From Branchiostoma floridae (lineage: Eukaryota; Chordata; Leptocardii; Amphioxiformes; Branchiostomatidae), in the NCBI RefSeq assembly GCF_000003815.2, contig NC_049980.1:3697308-3726422 (forward strand): 29,115 bases of DNA, read 5' to 3'. The first letter of the stretch is position 1. Each line of letters starts with the position of its first letter. The translations under genes were made by a program, and so were the position numbers. The notes under the pieces were generated by a model, which was not told the origin of the DNA, ran no database searches, and worked only from the letters and a program-made list of their open reading frames with translations. Positions 1-18,936 of the stretch are shown piece after piece.

Positions 1-422
1 GCTTTTTGATGCGCGTGGGGCTAATGGGTACTTTATCGTATAATGTTAAGTAGTATACATTTGTCACTTCTAACAATTAATATATTTCGAAAAATAACAC
101 TTCCGTTTGAAGTAAAATGACCCTTTAAATAAAAGACCGCTGAATCTACGTGTTACGGCGTCATAACCAACGTGGAACGGACGGGACCTTCTGATTGGTC
201 CGCGGCGCCTGGCTATATGATAATAAGTAATAACGGTTTGTTTCGACTGCTTACTACTTGGTGGCCTTTAGCCGTAGATTCAGCGGTCTTTTATTTAAAG
301 GGTCATTTTACTTCAAACGGAAGTGTTATTTTTCGAAATATATTAATTGTTAGAAGTGACAAATGTATACTACTTAACATTATACGATAAAGTACCCATT
401 AGCCCCACGCGCATCAAAAAGC
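1..422. repeat. Perfect 150-bp inverted repeat (fold-back/MITE-like element)
   Basis: Positions 1-150 are the exact reverse complement of 273-422, with no mismatch seen, around a 122-bp loop (151-272). The arms begin gctttttgatgcgcg and end tgaatctacg. The left arm starts at the first base of the window, so the element may extend further left, and a target duplication cannot be tested. The loop contains a CCAAT-type box (ctgattggtcc) and a stretch (ctatatgataata) that recurs at 16720-16810 and at the window end, so the loop belongs to a dispersed family. The 72-codon open frame at 172-390 runs through loop and arm and resembles no gene. A non-autonomous DNA transposon is the best reading. Confidence 0.85.
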
Positions 423-2900
423 ATTCAGTCTTCTACAAAACTCCCAAGGTACCCTCTAGTTAAATTAATCAATCTCAGCTTATAGCTGAATACAATGTGC
501 CTGACAACGCCTGACATAAGTTAGGTTACAAATTTTAAAGCTAATTTCGGGGGCGCTAGTAAAAACACGTCTTGTCATGTGTTCTTTGATATTTCGTGGA
601 CAGTTGACCTTCTTGTTGTGCTAAGTCCCCTCATTTATGCTGAAAATGGAAGTGCCTACACGTATAGGGAATGCGTGGGTCTGCATGGGTTTAGTGAGTG
701 TCAAATTGTTTTACAAACACACGTTGCGTAATTCACCACAAGTGAAATTCCACCAAAGATCGGCTGATTATACATTTATTGATACATTATCTATTGGAAA
801 ATAAAACTCCCTTCTGCAGGGGAATACCCCTTTCATGTAGATGTGGATGCCACGCTGGTCATCACCATGTCCCACCTACCTGTATCATTTCATGAATATT
901 AATTCCATCAAGATTAAATAATTGAATATTTTGGAAACATTTTGAACGTGGCAGTGCAAAAAATCTCTCTAATAGCAGATTAATACTAATAGAGAAAATT
1001 TCAAACATCTATGTGATTATTTCACTTTTAGAAACAATAACAAAAGTTTGTGAGATTGTCAAAATTGGGTTATTGCCCACATAGAAAGTATGCCCATTTT
1101 GTCTGCTTCTGTATACTTTTAGATTTCACTGATGGGCACTGATGGGTCCTTTGTCGTGAGCCATCGATGTATGTCAACAAACTTTACTTACCTATACGTT
1201 GCCATGGATGTGTTAGTTCCTTTCTTTATTAGGGCCGACTGACCCATTTTGGAAACATATGTTTGGGTAGCATCTACTACGTTTCATTAGTGACTGTCAG
1301 TGGCGAATCTTATTACCTAGATGTCTAACCCTCATCAACGTTTTTTCTTTATTTAACCAGGGTGAAAGCATATCGCCTGCACAGCGCTTTTCATATTTCA
1401 TCTATCTATTTGTTTATCTATCAATTCTGTATGATTAATGAATCAATTAATCCATCCTATTAAAACATGGTCATGAACTCTGTATTGCTGTTTTTTACGG
1501 GGGGCCGATACCGACTTGCAAACACCTTTGACCCTTTACTGACGTCACACTTCCGTTCTGTATGTGTGAATGGACATAGGCTCTGGGTCATTTCAGCTTG
1601 ACTGATCGTGAGCTTGTTCGCTTTAATTTTTGTGTACGGAGATAGAGTTTCAAATTGTAACATATTGCTTTATTGCTACATTGTTTTATGTTATGATATT
1701 ATGTATAATACATCAATATATTATGTATAATACAAGTATCTACAAAAATAAATGAACCAAACCACAGACTAGTACAGAACTGTTACCTTTATTTGACATT
1801 GCAACATGTGTTTTACCATAGAAACAGGTTGAAGAATAAATAGAACTAAAAAAGCTACTGAACAGTCAAAGTATGTTGAACACTTCTCTGTATTTTAGTA
1901 TGTTTTATAAAACTTCAGTTCATACCTGGATGTCATTCGGATAAAACTATAATAATAATTTGAACAGTGAAATTCATTGAGTTTGCACTTTTGATAAACT
2001 CTATACATAGAATTTCAAATAGCAAATACCCTATAACAATATAAACTTTCACATGCAATATCCTTTTTAAAATGTAAGTAAGGTTTTTAGGTAAACTGTC
2101 ATTGCACATAAAAAACTTTACCTGTATCCTTTTTAGTTGATCATGTTGGAAAAGTTTGAAAACTTGCAATGAGTAAGATTCTTTGTTTGAAAACACAGAT
2201 TGCAATTGGGAAAAAAACAGACTTGGACACAATCATCGACAGTACATACATGTGTATCTAAAGCGGGTATATGACTGAGCAGTGCCTAGCCTGTTGGCAA
2301 TTGTTTGGAAAACACATTTCCCACATCAGCAATTCTTCGCCAACCTGAAATTGAGAATTCTTTTTTAAATTGAAAAAAAAATTATAATTGGTAAATGTAA
2401 CGGACACAAACTAGACACAAAATACTCAGTGGCAACACTGCAATTACCTATATTTGCATCTAATTTGGGGCAGAAACTGGGAATGTCACATATTTGGAAC
2501 AGCCAGTTTGTTTGTTAGGTCACATAGAATTTAATGAATGTGTCATTCGTCAGTGTGACCACAAGGGAAATATTGGCAAAAATTTCTAAAAGTTGCAGCG
2601 ATAATTTGTCGCCAACACGTGCGGCCCAGTCAGATACCTGCTTTACTGAACAGGTTGCAACATTTGAGAAGATATTGCTGGCAGTTTTCGTTGCACATTT
2701 GTAGCAAAACCAGTGTAGCAAGTTGAAAATCGCGTGTTTATACAGTCTATTGTGTGGTTGATATACAGTTACATACTAGTCTTGATATGTGCTTTTGTAG
2801 TATCTCTGGTATATTCTTCCAAAATAAGAAATAGTGAATAAATAACATGGTGCATTAAAAAGAAATAAAAAAACGTGAAGAGCCTCTGATCATCTTAAAT
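423..2900. other. Intergenic region with no recognised gene
   Basis: About 2.5 kb of AT-rich sequence downstream of the IDH3A 3' end. All open frames are short (under 100 codons), low in complexity and lack splice-site-bounded coding character or a recognisable motif. I see no RNA gene and no clear transposon end here. Confidence 0.5.
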
Positions 2901-3019
2901 GTGAAGTTTGCCTTACTAATACATGTATATTGCAAATATGTAGCAGCTGAACAAGACATTAAGGCAGGGGTGCGGGTGTCATACTATCTTGAAGCAGGCA
3001 TTCGGCTAGGAAACTACAC

Positions 3020-3025
3020 TTTAAT
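3020..3025 (-). promoter_or_regulatory. Candidate IDH3A poly(A) signal (ATTAAA on minus strand)
   Basis: Plus-strand tttaat reads ATTAAA on the minus strand, about 240 nt past the IDH3A stop codon. It is the nearest common poly(A)-signal variant I noticed downstream of the stop. I saw no AATAAA in the first 300 nt after the stop. Assignment is tentative. Confidence 0.3.
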
Positions 3026-3267
3026 TTCACAGAAAGTCATCTCTACTACGTTAAACTCTGCAAGAAGTACACAAAAATATACAGACGACTACTTTTTTCA
3101 CATTTGGACCACTACACGAGCTCAACAAGGCTACAGACGGCAAGGAACAGAGAAATGTGCTCGGAGGCAAAAATTCCAGTGGTAAGGAGGTGGTATACAG
3201 TATGTCTACACTGTTCACCAGGTGGATGAGAAAAAAAAAGTCTTTTACCATGGGGTTATTACTGCGT

Positions 3268-12359
<9,092 letters not shown>

Positions 12360-12369
12360 GTTGACGAGA

Positions 12370-12383
12370 TGACCTTGTGACCT
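12370..12383 (-). promoter_or_regulatory. DR2-type nuclear-receptor half-site pair upstream of IDH3A
   Basis: On the minus strand the sequence reads AGGTCA CA AGGTCA, two perfect half-sites separated by two bases, ending 10 nt before the IDH3A start codon. The inner half reads ACAAGGTCA, one base from the ERR consensus TNAAGGTCA. In mammals IDH3A is a known ERR-alpha/PGC-1 target, so a receptor site here fits the gene's role. It may lie within the 5' leader, since the transcription start is unknown. Confidence 0.5.
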
Positions 12384-12555
12384 CACATCGGATTAAACCA
12401 CCATCCATAGGGGGTAACCTCTATTTACTTTTTAACTTTTTGACACCGTTGTGGTGATAGTTTTGTATTATAAGTGATTATTATAATACATATCAATTCA
12501 TATTCTGTACTTTGTACTTTTAGACTTATCATTTTAACAAATAAGTTATCAAAAG

Positions 12556-12671
12556 ATGAATACTGCCCCTATTATACCTTATAAAATCGTCCTGTCGCCA
12601 AAGCGAGGCCGTCCTTGGCCAGACAATTTTCGAACGGCGGGAAGCATGAACTCAGTTTTACCAAGCACAGG
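12556..12671 (+). other. Possible divergent first exon (weak)
   Basis: Plus-strand ATG at 12556 opens about 38 codons, then CACAG|GTAAAA, an acceptable donor. The peptide includes SPKRGRPWP, which contains the RGRP core of an AT-hook. It is GC-richer than its surroundings and lies about 200 bp from the IDH3A start in the divergent direction. No second exon was recognised. This could be a chance open frame in a bidirectional promoter. Confidence 0.2.
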
Positions 12672-12965
12672 TAAAATTAACTACTACTAGTACTTTTTAC
12701 GTTTCCTAAACTTTGTTTACAAGTGTTTCTATTCTAATTGAGCTTTCAGTTGAAAGGCGCCATCTGATGTACCCATACTGTACTGTATTGTGTATAGGCA
12801 TGCAGTGAGTCCGGATATCATGTCAAATAAAGCAGGAGGTAACTTTGACTAGTTTGAGGTGCTTTGTCTTCCTGATATCCCTATCAGGAAGTTTCAGACT
12901 ATAGACTAAGTTACAGAACTAGAGCTCGAGGTGGACAAAGTGTCAGGGTTTGCTAGTCTGAATCA

Positions 12966-13049
12966 TCCTCCCACGCAGTGTCTCCAACAGCGTTAGCAAA
13001 CAACAGGCGATTTGCTAGCGCCGTTGGAGACATTGCTGCGTATGTAGGA
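12966..13049. repeat. Short hairpin element
   Basis: An imperfect palindrome. cgcagtgtctccaac and gcgttagcaaa on the left pair with tttgctagcgc and gttggagacattgctgcg on the right, around the loop caacaggcga (13001-13010). The outer arms tcctccc.. and ..tatgtagga extend the pairing. It abuts the Mutator-like element, whose left target duplication (13041-13049) is the end of this hairpin. Confidence 0.7.
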
Positions 13050-13892
13050 CGGTAGTACTGAAAGACGGAATACCAAGTAATACCAAGTAATACCACGTAA
13101 TACCAGGTTAAACATCAAGGAACTCATATATTATGTGTACATATGTGTTCCCCACATATATAAACCAAATATTTTGTAGTTTATTGGCTTAAAAATAATA
13201 TTTTTGCCAAAGAATTCCGGTGGCAAACTGCCGCTGCCCCGCGCGGCATGATATTTGATAGCGCTGGCGGGCCGAGTCACATCAACAACACGGCGAGCCG
13301 CGACACGTTAATCTGACGTTAATGTTTGTCATTTTTCAATTATTTGCAACATCGTGCCCTGGTTTATCTTTGCAGTGTTTCAAACAGTTGTATTTTAGTC
13401 ATTTCGTCACGTTAAAATTTGTCCGGGCCCATTAGTTGCTTTTGATTCTAATTTCTATCAGGTCGGTCTCAGGGTAGTGACACGCTTGTGCCGCAAAATC
13501 TCCAGCGGTTTAACGTTACAAGTTACAACATGCAACACGACGACAACACTGGTACAGTTATGTTGTTGAATGTTCCAACTACGTGTATAAGGTGTTTGAA
13601 ACACTAGTCAATCACTGCCGACTCATCGGCAGTTGCACATTACCGGAAGAAGAAGAACCGTGTTGTTGATTGACCCGGCCCGCCAGCGCCATCATGCCGC
13701 GCGGGGCAGCGGCGCGCGGCGTTTTGTTAGCGGAATTCTTATAGGCAAAAATATAATTTTAAAGCCCATAAACCACAAAATGTTTGGTTTATATATGTGG
13801 GGAACACATATGCACACAAAATGTTTGAGTTCCGTGATGTTTAACCTGGTATTACGTGGTATTACTTGGTATTCCGTCTTTCAGTATCTCCC
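13050..13892. mobile_element. Mutator-like non-autonomous transposon (long TIRs, 9-bp TSD)
   Basis: Left arm 13050-13293 and right arm 13658-13892 are inverted copies. Shared blocks include ctgaaagacggaatacc, repeated taatacca(a/c)g words, gttccccacatatataaacc, and gctgccccgcgcggcatgat. The arms differ by small indels and substitutions. Direct repeats tatgtagga flank the element (13041-13049 and 13893-13901). Long TIRs plus a 9-bp duplication fit the MuDR/MULE superfamily. The 364-bp interior has no transposase-like frame, so the element is non-autonomous. The plus-strand frame at 13633-13899 runs through the right arm and is not a gene. Confidence 0.7.
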
Positions 13893-13901
13893 TATGTAGG
13901 A

Positions 13902-16719
13902 GGTGGCTGGGTTCAGAGCCTATAGTTGGAGGATTGTCTGAGTATCATCCTAGTTTTAATACCGCAGCTTCGATACCTCCCTCGTTGCAACGTTGGTGCG
14001 AAGGTAGTATGGAGCCCCGTAAACTAACTAGTATCTATTCAATTATGTCATACCTGGACCGCAATAACGTTTAAAGCTATGCTACGTAATATTTGGACAA
14101 TGCAAAAAGTAGATTTCCCTGCCATTTCTTTACAATTACATAGTAAGCTAAATCTACCCTTTAGCATTGAATACCAAGGTTCAGTGAGAGAAGTTACAAC
14201 ATCAGTGCATCATACACGTGTACATGTTCCAGACTGGGTGATAAAAAGCCGCATCACACTGGTGTCAAAGTTTTATCACACAGGCTCCCATCGAATAATT
14301 TTGTGCATGCCAAGTGCGGTGCGGTCGAAAATTCCAATCACTGATTCGGACGTTGGAATTGCTGTTGTGGCAGTTTTTGTTTGGGGGCAACCACATTTTT
14401 TCAACTTCTAGTGCATTTTGCGTCGTCTCGAAAATTGTTTTCTCAGGTGGGTCTGACATAAACAAAATACCACACGGTGTATTCCGTACCACCCTCGAAT
14501 TTGCAGCAAACCCTAAAGCCTAGGTTTCATCACAGATATTATTCCCCCCATCCCTAGCCTACACCATGAAGAGCAGGACAAACCCTCATTATTAAAGCCT
14601 GTTTGGTCCTTTCAAGCTAGAAGGTTTTATCAATCCTCCTTGCGTCAAGATGAGCCTCGGGTTTTTCCCAATAACACATGTACACAAACAGTGAGGTACA
14701 GAATTTGATTGATCTGACTTTATTTTGGTCCACTGCACACAACTTTACAAGCTGAATCTGTTTATTGTTTGTTACATACATGTGTGTACTAGTATAGACA
14801 ATTAAATACTGTACCATCTGTACGATCAAATGACCCTTAATTTGGCATTTCATTGTACATTGTATTTCCAAACCCTATTACTGTACCCCCATGGTACTTG
14901 TAGGTGAAATAAGATTGGCACATCAACAGACACAAACTGTTTGCATTACAAGGGGAATGTACATGTACATCATTCAAACATTCTTTGTATATCAACTGGT
15001 AAATTGTCTTTAGGCATACCACACCAGTTTAACAGTGTTTAAGTACAAGCTAGGTAATTTACCAGACAGTATTACATTTGTAGTTTTATCCACTCACATA
15101 AGGAAGGGTCCTTACATTTCGATGATTTACTGAAAAACTGAGACATTTTCAGAGGTCAAGTGGAAATAGGCGTGGAGGGCAATGCATTAATTTGCATAGG
15201 GATTTGATTAGGGATTAGCTAGGGATTTTAACCTTTGAGTTTTGTATAGATTCTACATTACCCAAGACCACCTTGCCAGCTATGTATGAGTTGGATTGTA
15301 AAAAGTTAAATAATTTGTTAGACTGCATTCAAATGTTGATATGATGTACTGTCCCCATACTAGTAGGCTTGTACAAAAAATGTAATTTGCAATCAGCTTT
15401 TGTGGGTCTGGAAAGTATACAGTTGCAGTTAACTTGTATGTACAGTATTCTATTCTTGATGATTTCCTAAATTATAGTATTAACGTTTACAAATGTACAT
15501 TGGTCACAAGATCTAGAATAGAATACATAAATGAAGCCATTCAGCAAACTGATAAAACAACACCAGTTATGGACTAATAAAACAACACTTCCGATAGATC
15601 ACTTGCACACTTATTTACTTGCACACTGATTTATGACTGTAAAAGTTTCATAAATGTCATTTTTTCTATAACCAATATAATTCTACAATTAGGGATCGAA
15701 ATACTCCTCTGCAATTTGTAGCTAAAAAATCTAAATACATGTACATGGTAAAAGAGTAAATTTGAACTGCAAGTTATGTACCAGCATGTTGACTCTTGTG
15801 TCGGAGGTTGAAATTGTGTGACTGATTTTAATCTTGATGTATATATTAAGCATCTTGAAATTTAGAATACCAGTTACATGCACCAGTTCCTGTTATTTAG
15901 TATACATACATGTATCATGCAGTTATAATAATATCAAATTATGTAATACTAATATACAGTATTTTCAAACAATATGATAATTCTATTCACTTTCAAAGCA
16001 GATGAGAAGCAAGAAACATCAAGTTCATCTGTGAACATCGGTAAATAACATTATGAAAAATTAACCAAAAAAAATAACCAACACTAGAAAAAAGTTGTGA
16101 CTTTCCCAAATGTTCACAGAATGGACCCGTCTACTGTTATTGACAGGAAGTGACTCTAAGGACACATGACCGCAGCAACAGGTCTACCATTAGGGTGAAT
16201 TCTTTGTTTTCCTTTTTTTATACAGTAGAAGCCGCTTATTAATTGCATGACCTATTTGCCAGTAATTTGGTGCGATAATGTGAAGTTAATCACTTGATAT
16301 CCTAACAAATTTGAATTTGACTTTTTTGGGCACAGTACTTATTTACCGGTATTCATATTCATTTGGCTGGTTTGGCACAGTATCTGTCTTGAAAAAAAAC
16401 CTCTGTACCTGGTCCAGTAGTATACTGGTAGTATACTTGATCTTTTCACTTCCTGACCTTGTTATTGTACGAAAAGATTAAGCCAACAGTACTAGTTGAC
16501 AACAAGTCATGTAGCCTAAGATCCAGCCATACTTATTTTCTTCTGTCCTCTCGGCACTCTCGGGAGCTATAATACAGCTGGCCACCAAGCTATGTCAGTA
16601 GTAAAAGGATGGTACTTACAATGTCATGTAAGTACTCAGGTTATAGGTGACTGACTTTGGATAGTGCATCACTACGAATTTGAGGAGAGTCTCCTTTCTA
16701 GAAAATATGTGATCTTGGG
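13902..16719. other. Intergenic region with repeat fragments only
   Basis: No convincing exon. It holds repeat copy B (14220-14330) and, near 16221, cagtagaagccgcttattaa, which looks like one end of a pogo/Tigger-type element without a visible partner. Short open frames at 14079-14523 overlap the repeat and show no family features. The rest is AT-rich with scattered tacatgta words. Confidence 0.5.
14220..14330 (-). repeat. Dispersed repeat copy B (tgtgataaaac family)
   Basis: The reverse complement contains ttattcgatgggagcctgtg, tgataaaactttg, and gtgtgatgcggctttttatc, in the same order as copy A at 10738-10865. The two copies are inverted relative to each other on either side of the IDH3A 5' end. 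Confidence 0.6.
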
Positions 16720-16905
16720 TTTACTAAGTAGTATTATCATATAGCCAGGGGACGTGGGCCAATCAGAAGGCCCCATTTCATGCTGGTTATGATGCCGTAA
16801 CAGCCATGCATTAAATTTTTGATGATCACATATGTGATAAAACTTTTGAAAGTTTAAACCAATCAGAAGGACAGACAAACATGACGCTGGCCAATCAGAA
16901 TGAGA
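16720..16905 (-). repeat. Second member of the 'ctatatgataata' repeat family, with three CCAATCAGA boxes
   Basis: The reverse complement of about 16720-16805 matches the loop of the window-start element: ctgttacggcatcataacca, then ccttctgattgg, then cctggctatatgataata. Three ccaatcaga boxes, the core bound by NF-Y, lie at 16759, 16859 and 16891. The first is inside the repeat and the other two follow it. Whether they act as promoter elements is unknown. Confidence 0.55.
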
Positions 16906-17183
16906 TATCCAGGAATCGTCCATCTGCCAAGATAGGGGAATAAGTACAGGCATGGCAGGGGGGATGGCTCCCTCTATTAACATCGGTAGTGCGTGTTTCT
17001 TTGTTCAAAGAAAACATTTGCTGTCTTAAAACAACATTGAATTACCTATAATATTTAAGACAATAAAATCTATTTCCATGTCATGTCCAATTTAAACTGC
17101 AAATGGAAAATAAAATTATTTGCACCCCCGCCCATTCAAGTTCAGACGACAATAACACCACGGTCCGCCATTGAGTAGTGGTC

Positions 17184-17495
17184 ATGGCGCTGGAGGACCA
17201 AAATGCTACCTTTCTTCGGAGAAGTCGTGTCTGGGTTTGTAGTGAACGAGATTCTCAAGAGCTGTGAAGCACAGGGATCCCGGAATACCTCAGGAAAGCC
17301 GGCAGAGATTTAGCGCCTGATAGGAACGAACTCGACAAACTGGAGAATGGGCGAGTGGAGAAATACGGAGCGTGCAACAGTTTGTAACATAATGAATCGA
17401 CTTTGTTCTTATTTTAAGCCTTGGAACAGAAATACATTTCACGTACAAGTTTTATGTTGTTCAAAGTCACTGTTTAAATGTATGTACTGAATAAA
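17184..17495 (+). other. Doubtful small gene or pseudogene with poly(A) signal
   Basis: After gtccgccattgag, ATG at 17184 (gtcATGG) opens 27 codons to a TGA. The same frame then continues for a further 38 codons (STGIPEYLRKAGRDL... to GACNSL) and stops at TAA. A second frame from ATG at 17202 is open for 36 codons. The region is more GC-rich and codon-like than its flanks, and AATAAA lies at 17490-17495. I do not recognise the protein. Options are a decayed gene with one stop or frameshift, a terminal exon, TGA read as selenocysteine (no SECIS was identified), or chance. Confidence 0.25.
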
Positions 17496-17601
17496 AGATG
17501 TATGTTTTAGAGAAGAATTTGTCGCTCCTACTCATCTGTAAACTCTACTCTACTCTAATCTACTCTTAAATGGGTCAGTGTGGGTAGGCTATATGATAAT
17601 A

Positions 17602-17778
17602 GGGTTAATGACCCACCTGTTCCTCGGTATATATGGTGTCATAACGCCTGGTCCTTTGCTATAACCACCTCATAAAACCACCGAGTGAGCGAAGCGAACT
17701 CGGTGGTTTTATTCGGTGGTAATAGCAAAGGACCAGGCGTTATGACACCATATACACCTCGGGGCGGGTCATTAACCC
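17602..17778. mobile_element. Palindromic MITE, intact copy
   Basis: Arms 17602-17685 and 17699-17778 pair almost throughout (gggttaatgacc...ccaccgag with ctcggtgg...gggtcattaaccc) around the 13-bp loop tgagcgaagcgaa. The termini read TTAATGACCC/GGGTCATTAA, so a TTAA-type target is possible but unproven. A decayed relative lies at 18239-18410. The minus frame across it is only palindrome sequence. Confidence 0.8.
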
Positions 17779-18238
17779 TTAAGTAATGACCCATCCAAGT
17801 ATAACCGCAAATCATTGTACAGGACATTGAGGGCTCATCTTAGTACAAGACTTGTGCGATTGCTATATATGTGTGAAACCAAAGCTTTGAGATTTTTCAA
17901 AACTGGTAGATTTTTATAGTATTTTGACCTGTCCTGTTTTTTCCCCTTTGTTCTGGATATTATTTCCAATGATTGAAAATATTCCTTTCTAATTTATCAT
18001 AATTATGAGAGTTCGGCTTTTTCTTTAGCCTGGAATCCAGTCTAGTTAACTTTCAGTTTCGCAAGTAACGTCTAGTTACTTGCATCGGCCGCTGCCCTAT
18101 TGGCATCGATGCCAAGAAATATTATGAAATTGCCAGACTTTGGAAACCAATCACAAGCCTGCATTCCTGTTGGCTGTACTGCCATGATATCATAAGTATG
18201 ATTGGCCAATAATGCACCCATATAGAGTTGTATAATCA

Positions 18239-18410
18239 AGGGTCAATGACCACCCGAAGGTGTATATGGTGTCATATATAAGCCTGGTCATTTACTATAA
18301 CCACCTCATAAAACCAACTTGTTAACTTTGATCATTCATTGGATTATTCAGTCACTTGTATAAGCATTGAGGTTTGAGGACACACCAAGGAATAGGTGGG
18401 TCATTAACCT
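18239..18410. mobile_element. Palindromic MITE, decayed copy
   Basis: The left part repeats gggtcaatgacc, ggtgtatatggtgtcat, gcctggtc and actataaccacctcataaa from the 17602 element. The right end keeps gggtcattaacc, but the rest of the right arm has diverged. Confidence 0.6.
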
Positions 18411-18936
18411 ATTCCCATACATTTTGTGGCCTATCAAAACTGACAATATATAAAAGATACAAATTCCTGCCTGACTCTACACAATCATGCATGTAAATAC
18501 AAATTTACTAATACCTTTGTGCTTTTGTTACATAAGTAGATAGACATTCTGAAGCCAAAATTGCTACAAACAATATTCTGCAACATTGCTGGCTTAGCAT
18601 GTCAAATGTTTTTTCAAATATACATGTACTATTAGTACTGTACTCTCATTCCACCTCTGCAGGTGGGTATGTTTCCTGACTTTTCAATATCCGGGCATGT
18701 GTATTTCTCCTTCTGATTGGTTAGGGTCGTTTATAGCAGCAAACAATCACTATTGTAATTTGGTTTGAAATTTCACTTTTGCAACTGACAAGAACAAAAT
18801 AAAACTCTCATTCAAACCTAGAAAGGGTTAAGGGAAAATTGATAGAAATACATCTTACAGCAAAACACTTTGATACATTTGATGATCACATACAAGAACA
18901 GATTAAATCATACGGTTTTGTTGTTGCTGCTGTTGT

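Noticed and set aside
14079-14523. Short frames at 14079-14523 as exons
   Set aside because: They overlap dispersed repeat copy B, have no matching phases and show no protein features.
16221-16290. Full pogo/Tigger-type transposon
   Set aside because: Only one end-like sequence (cagtagaagccgcttattaa) was found, with no inverted partner, so no element is called.
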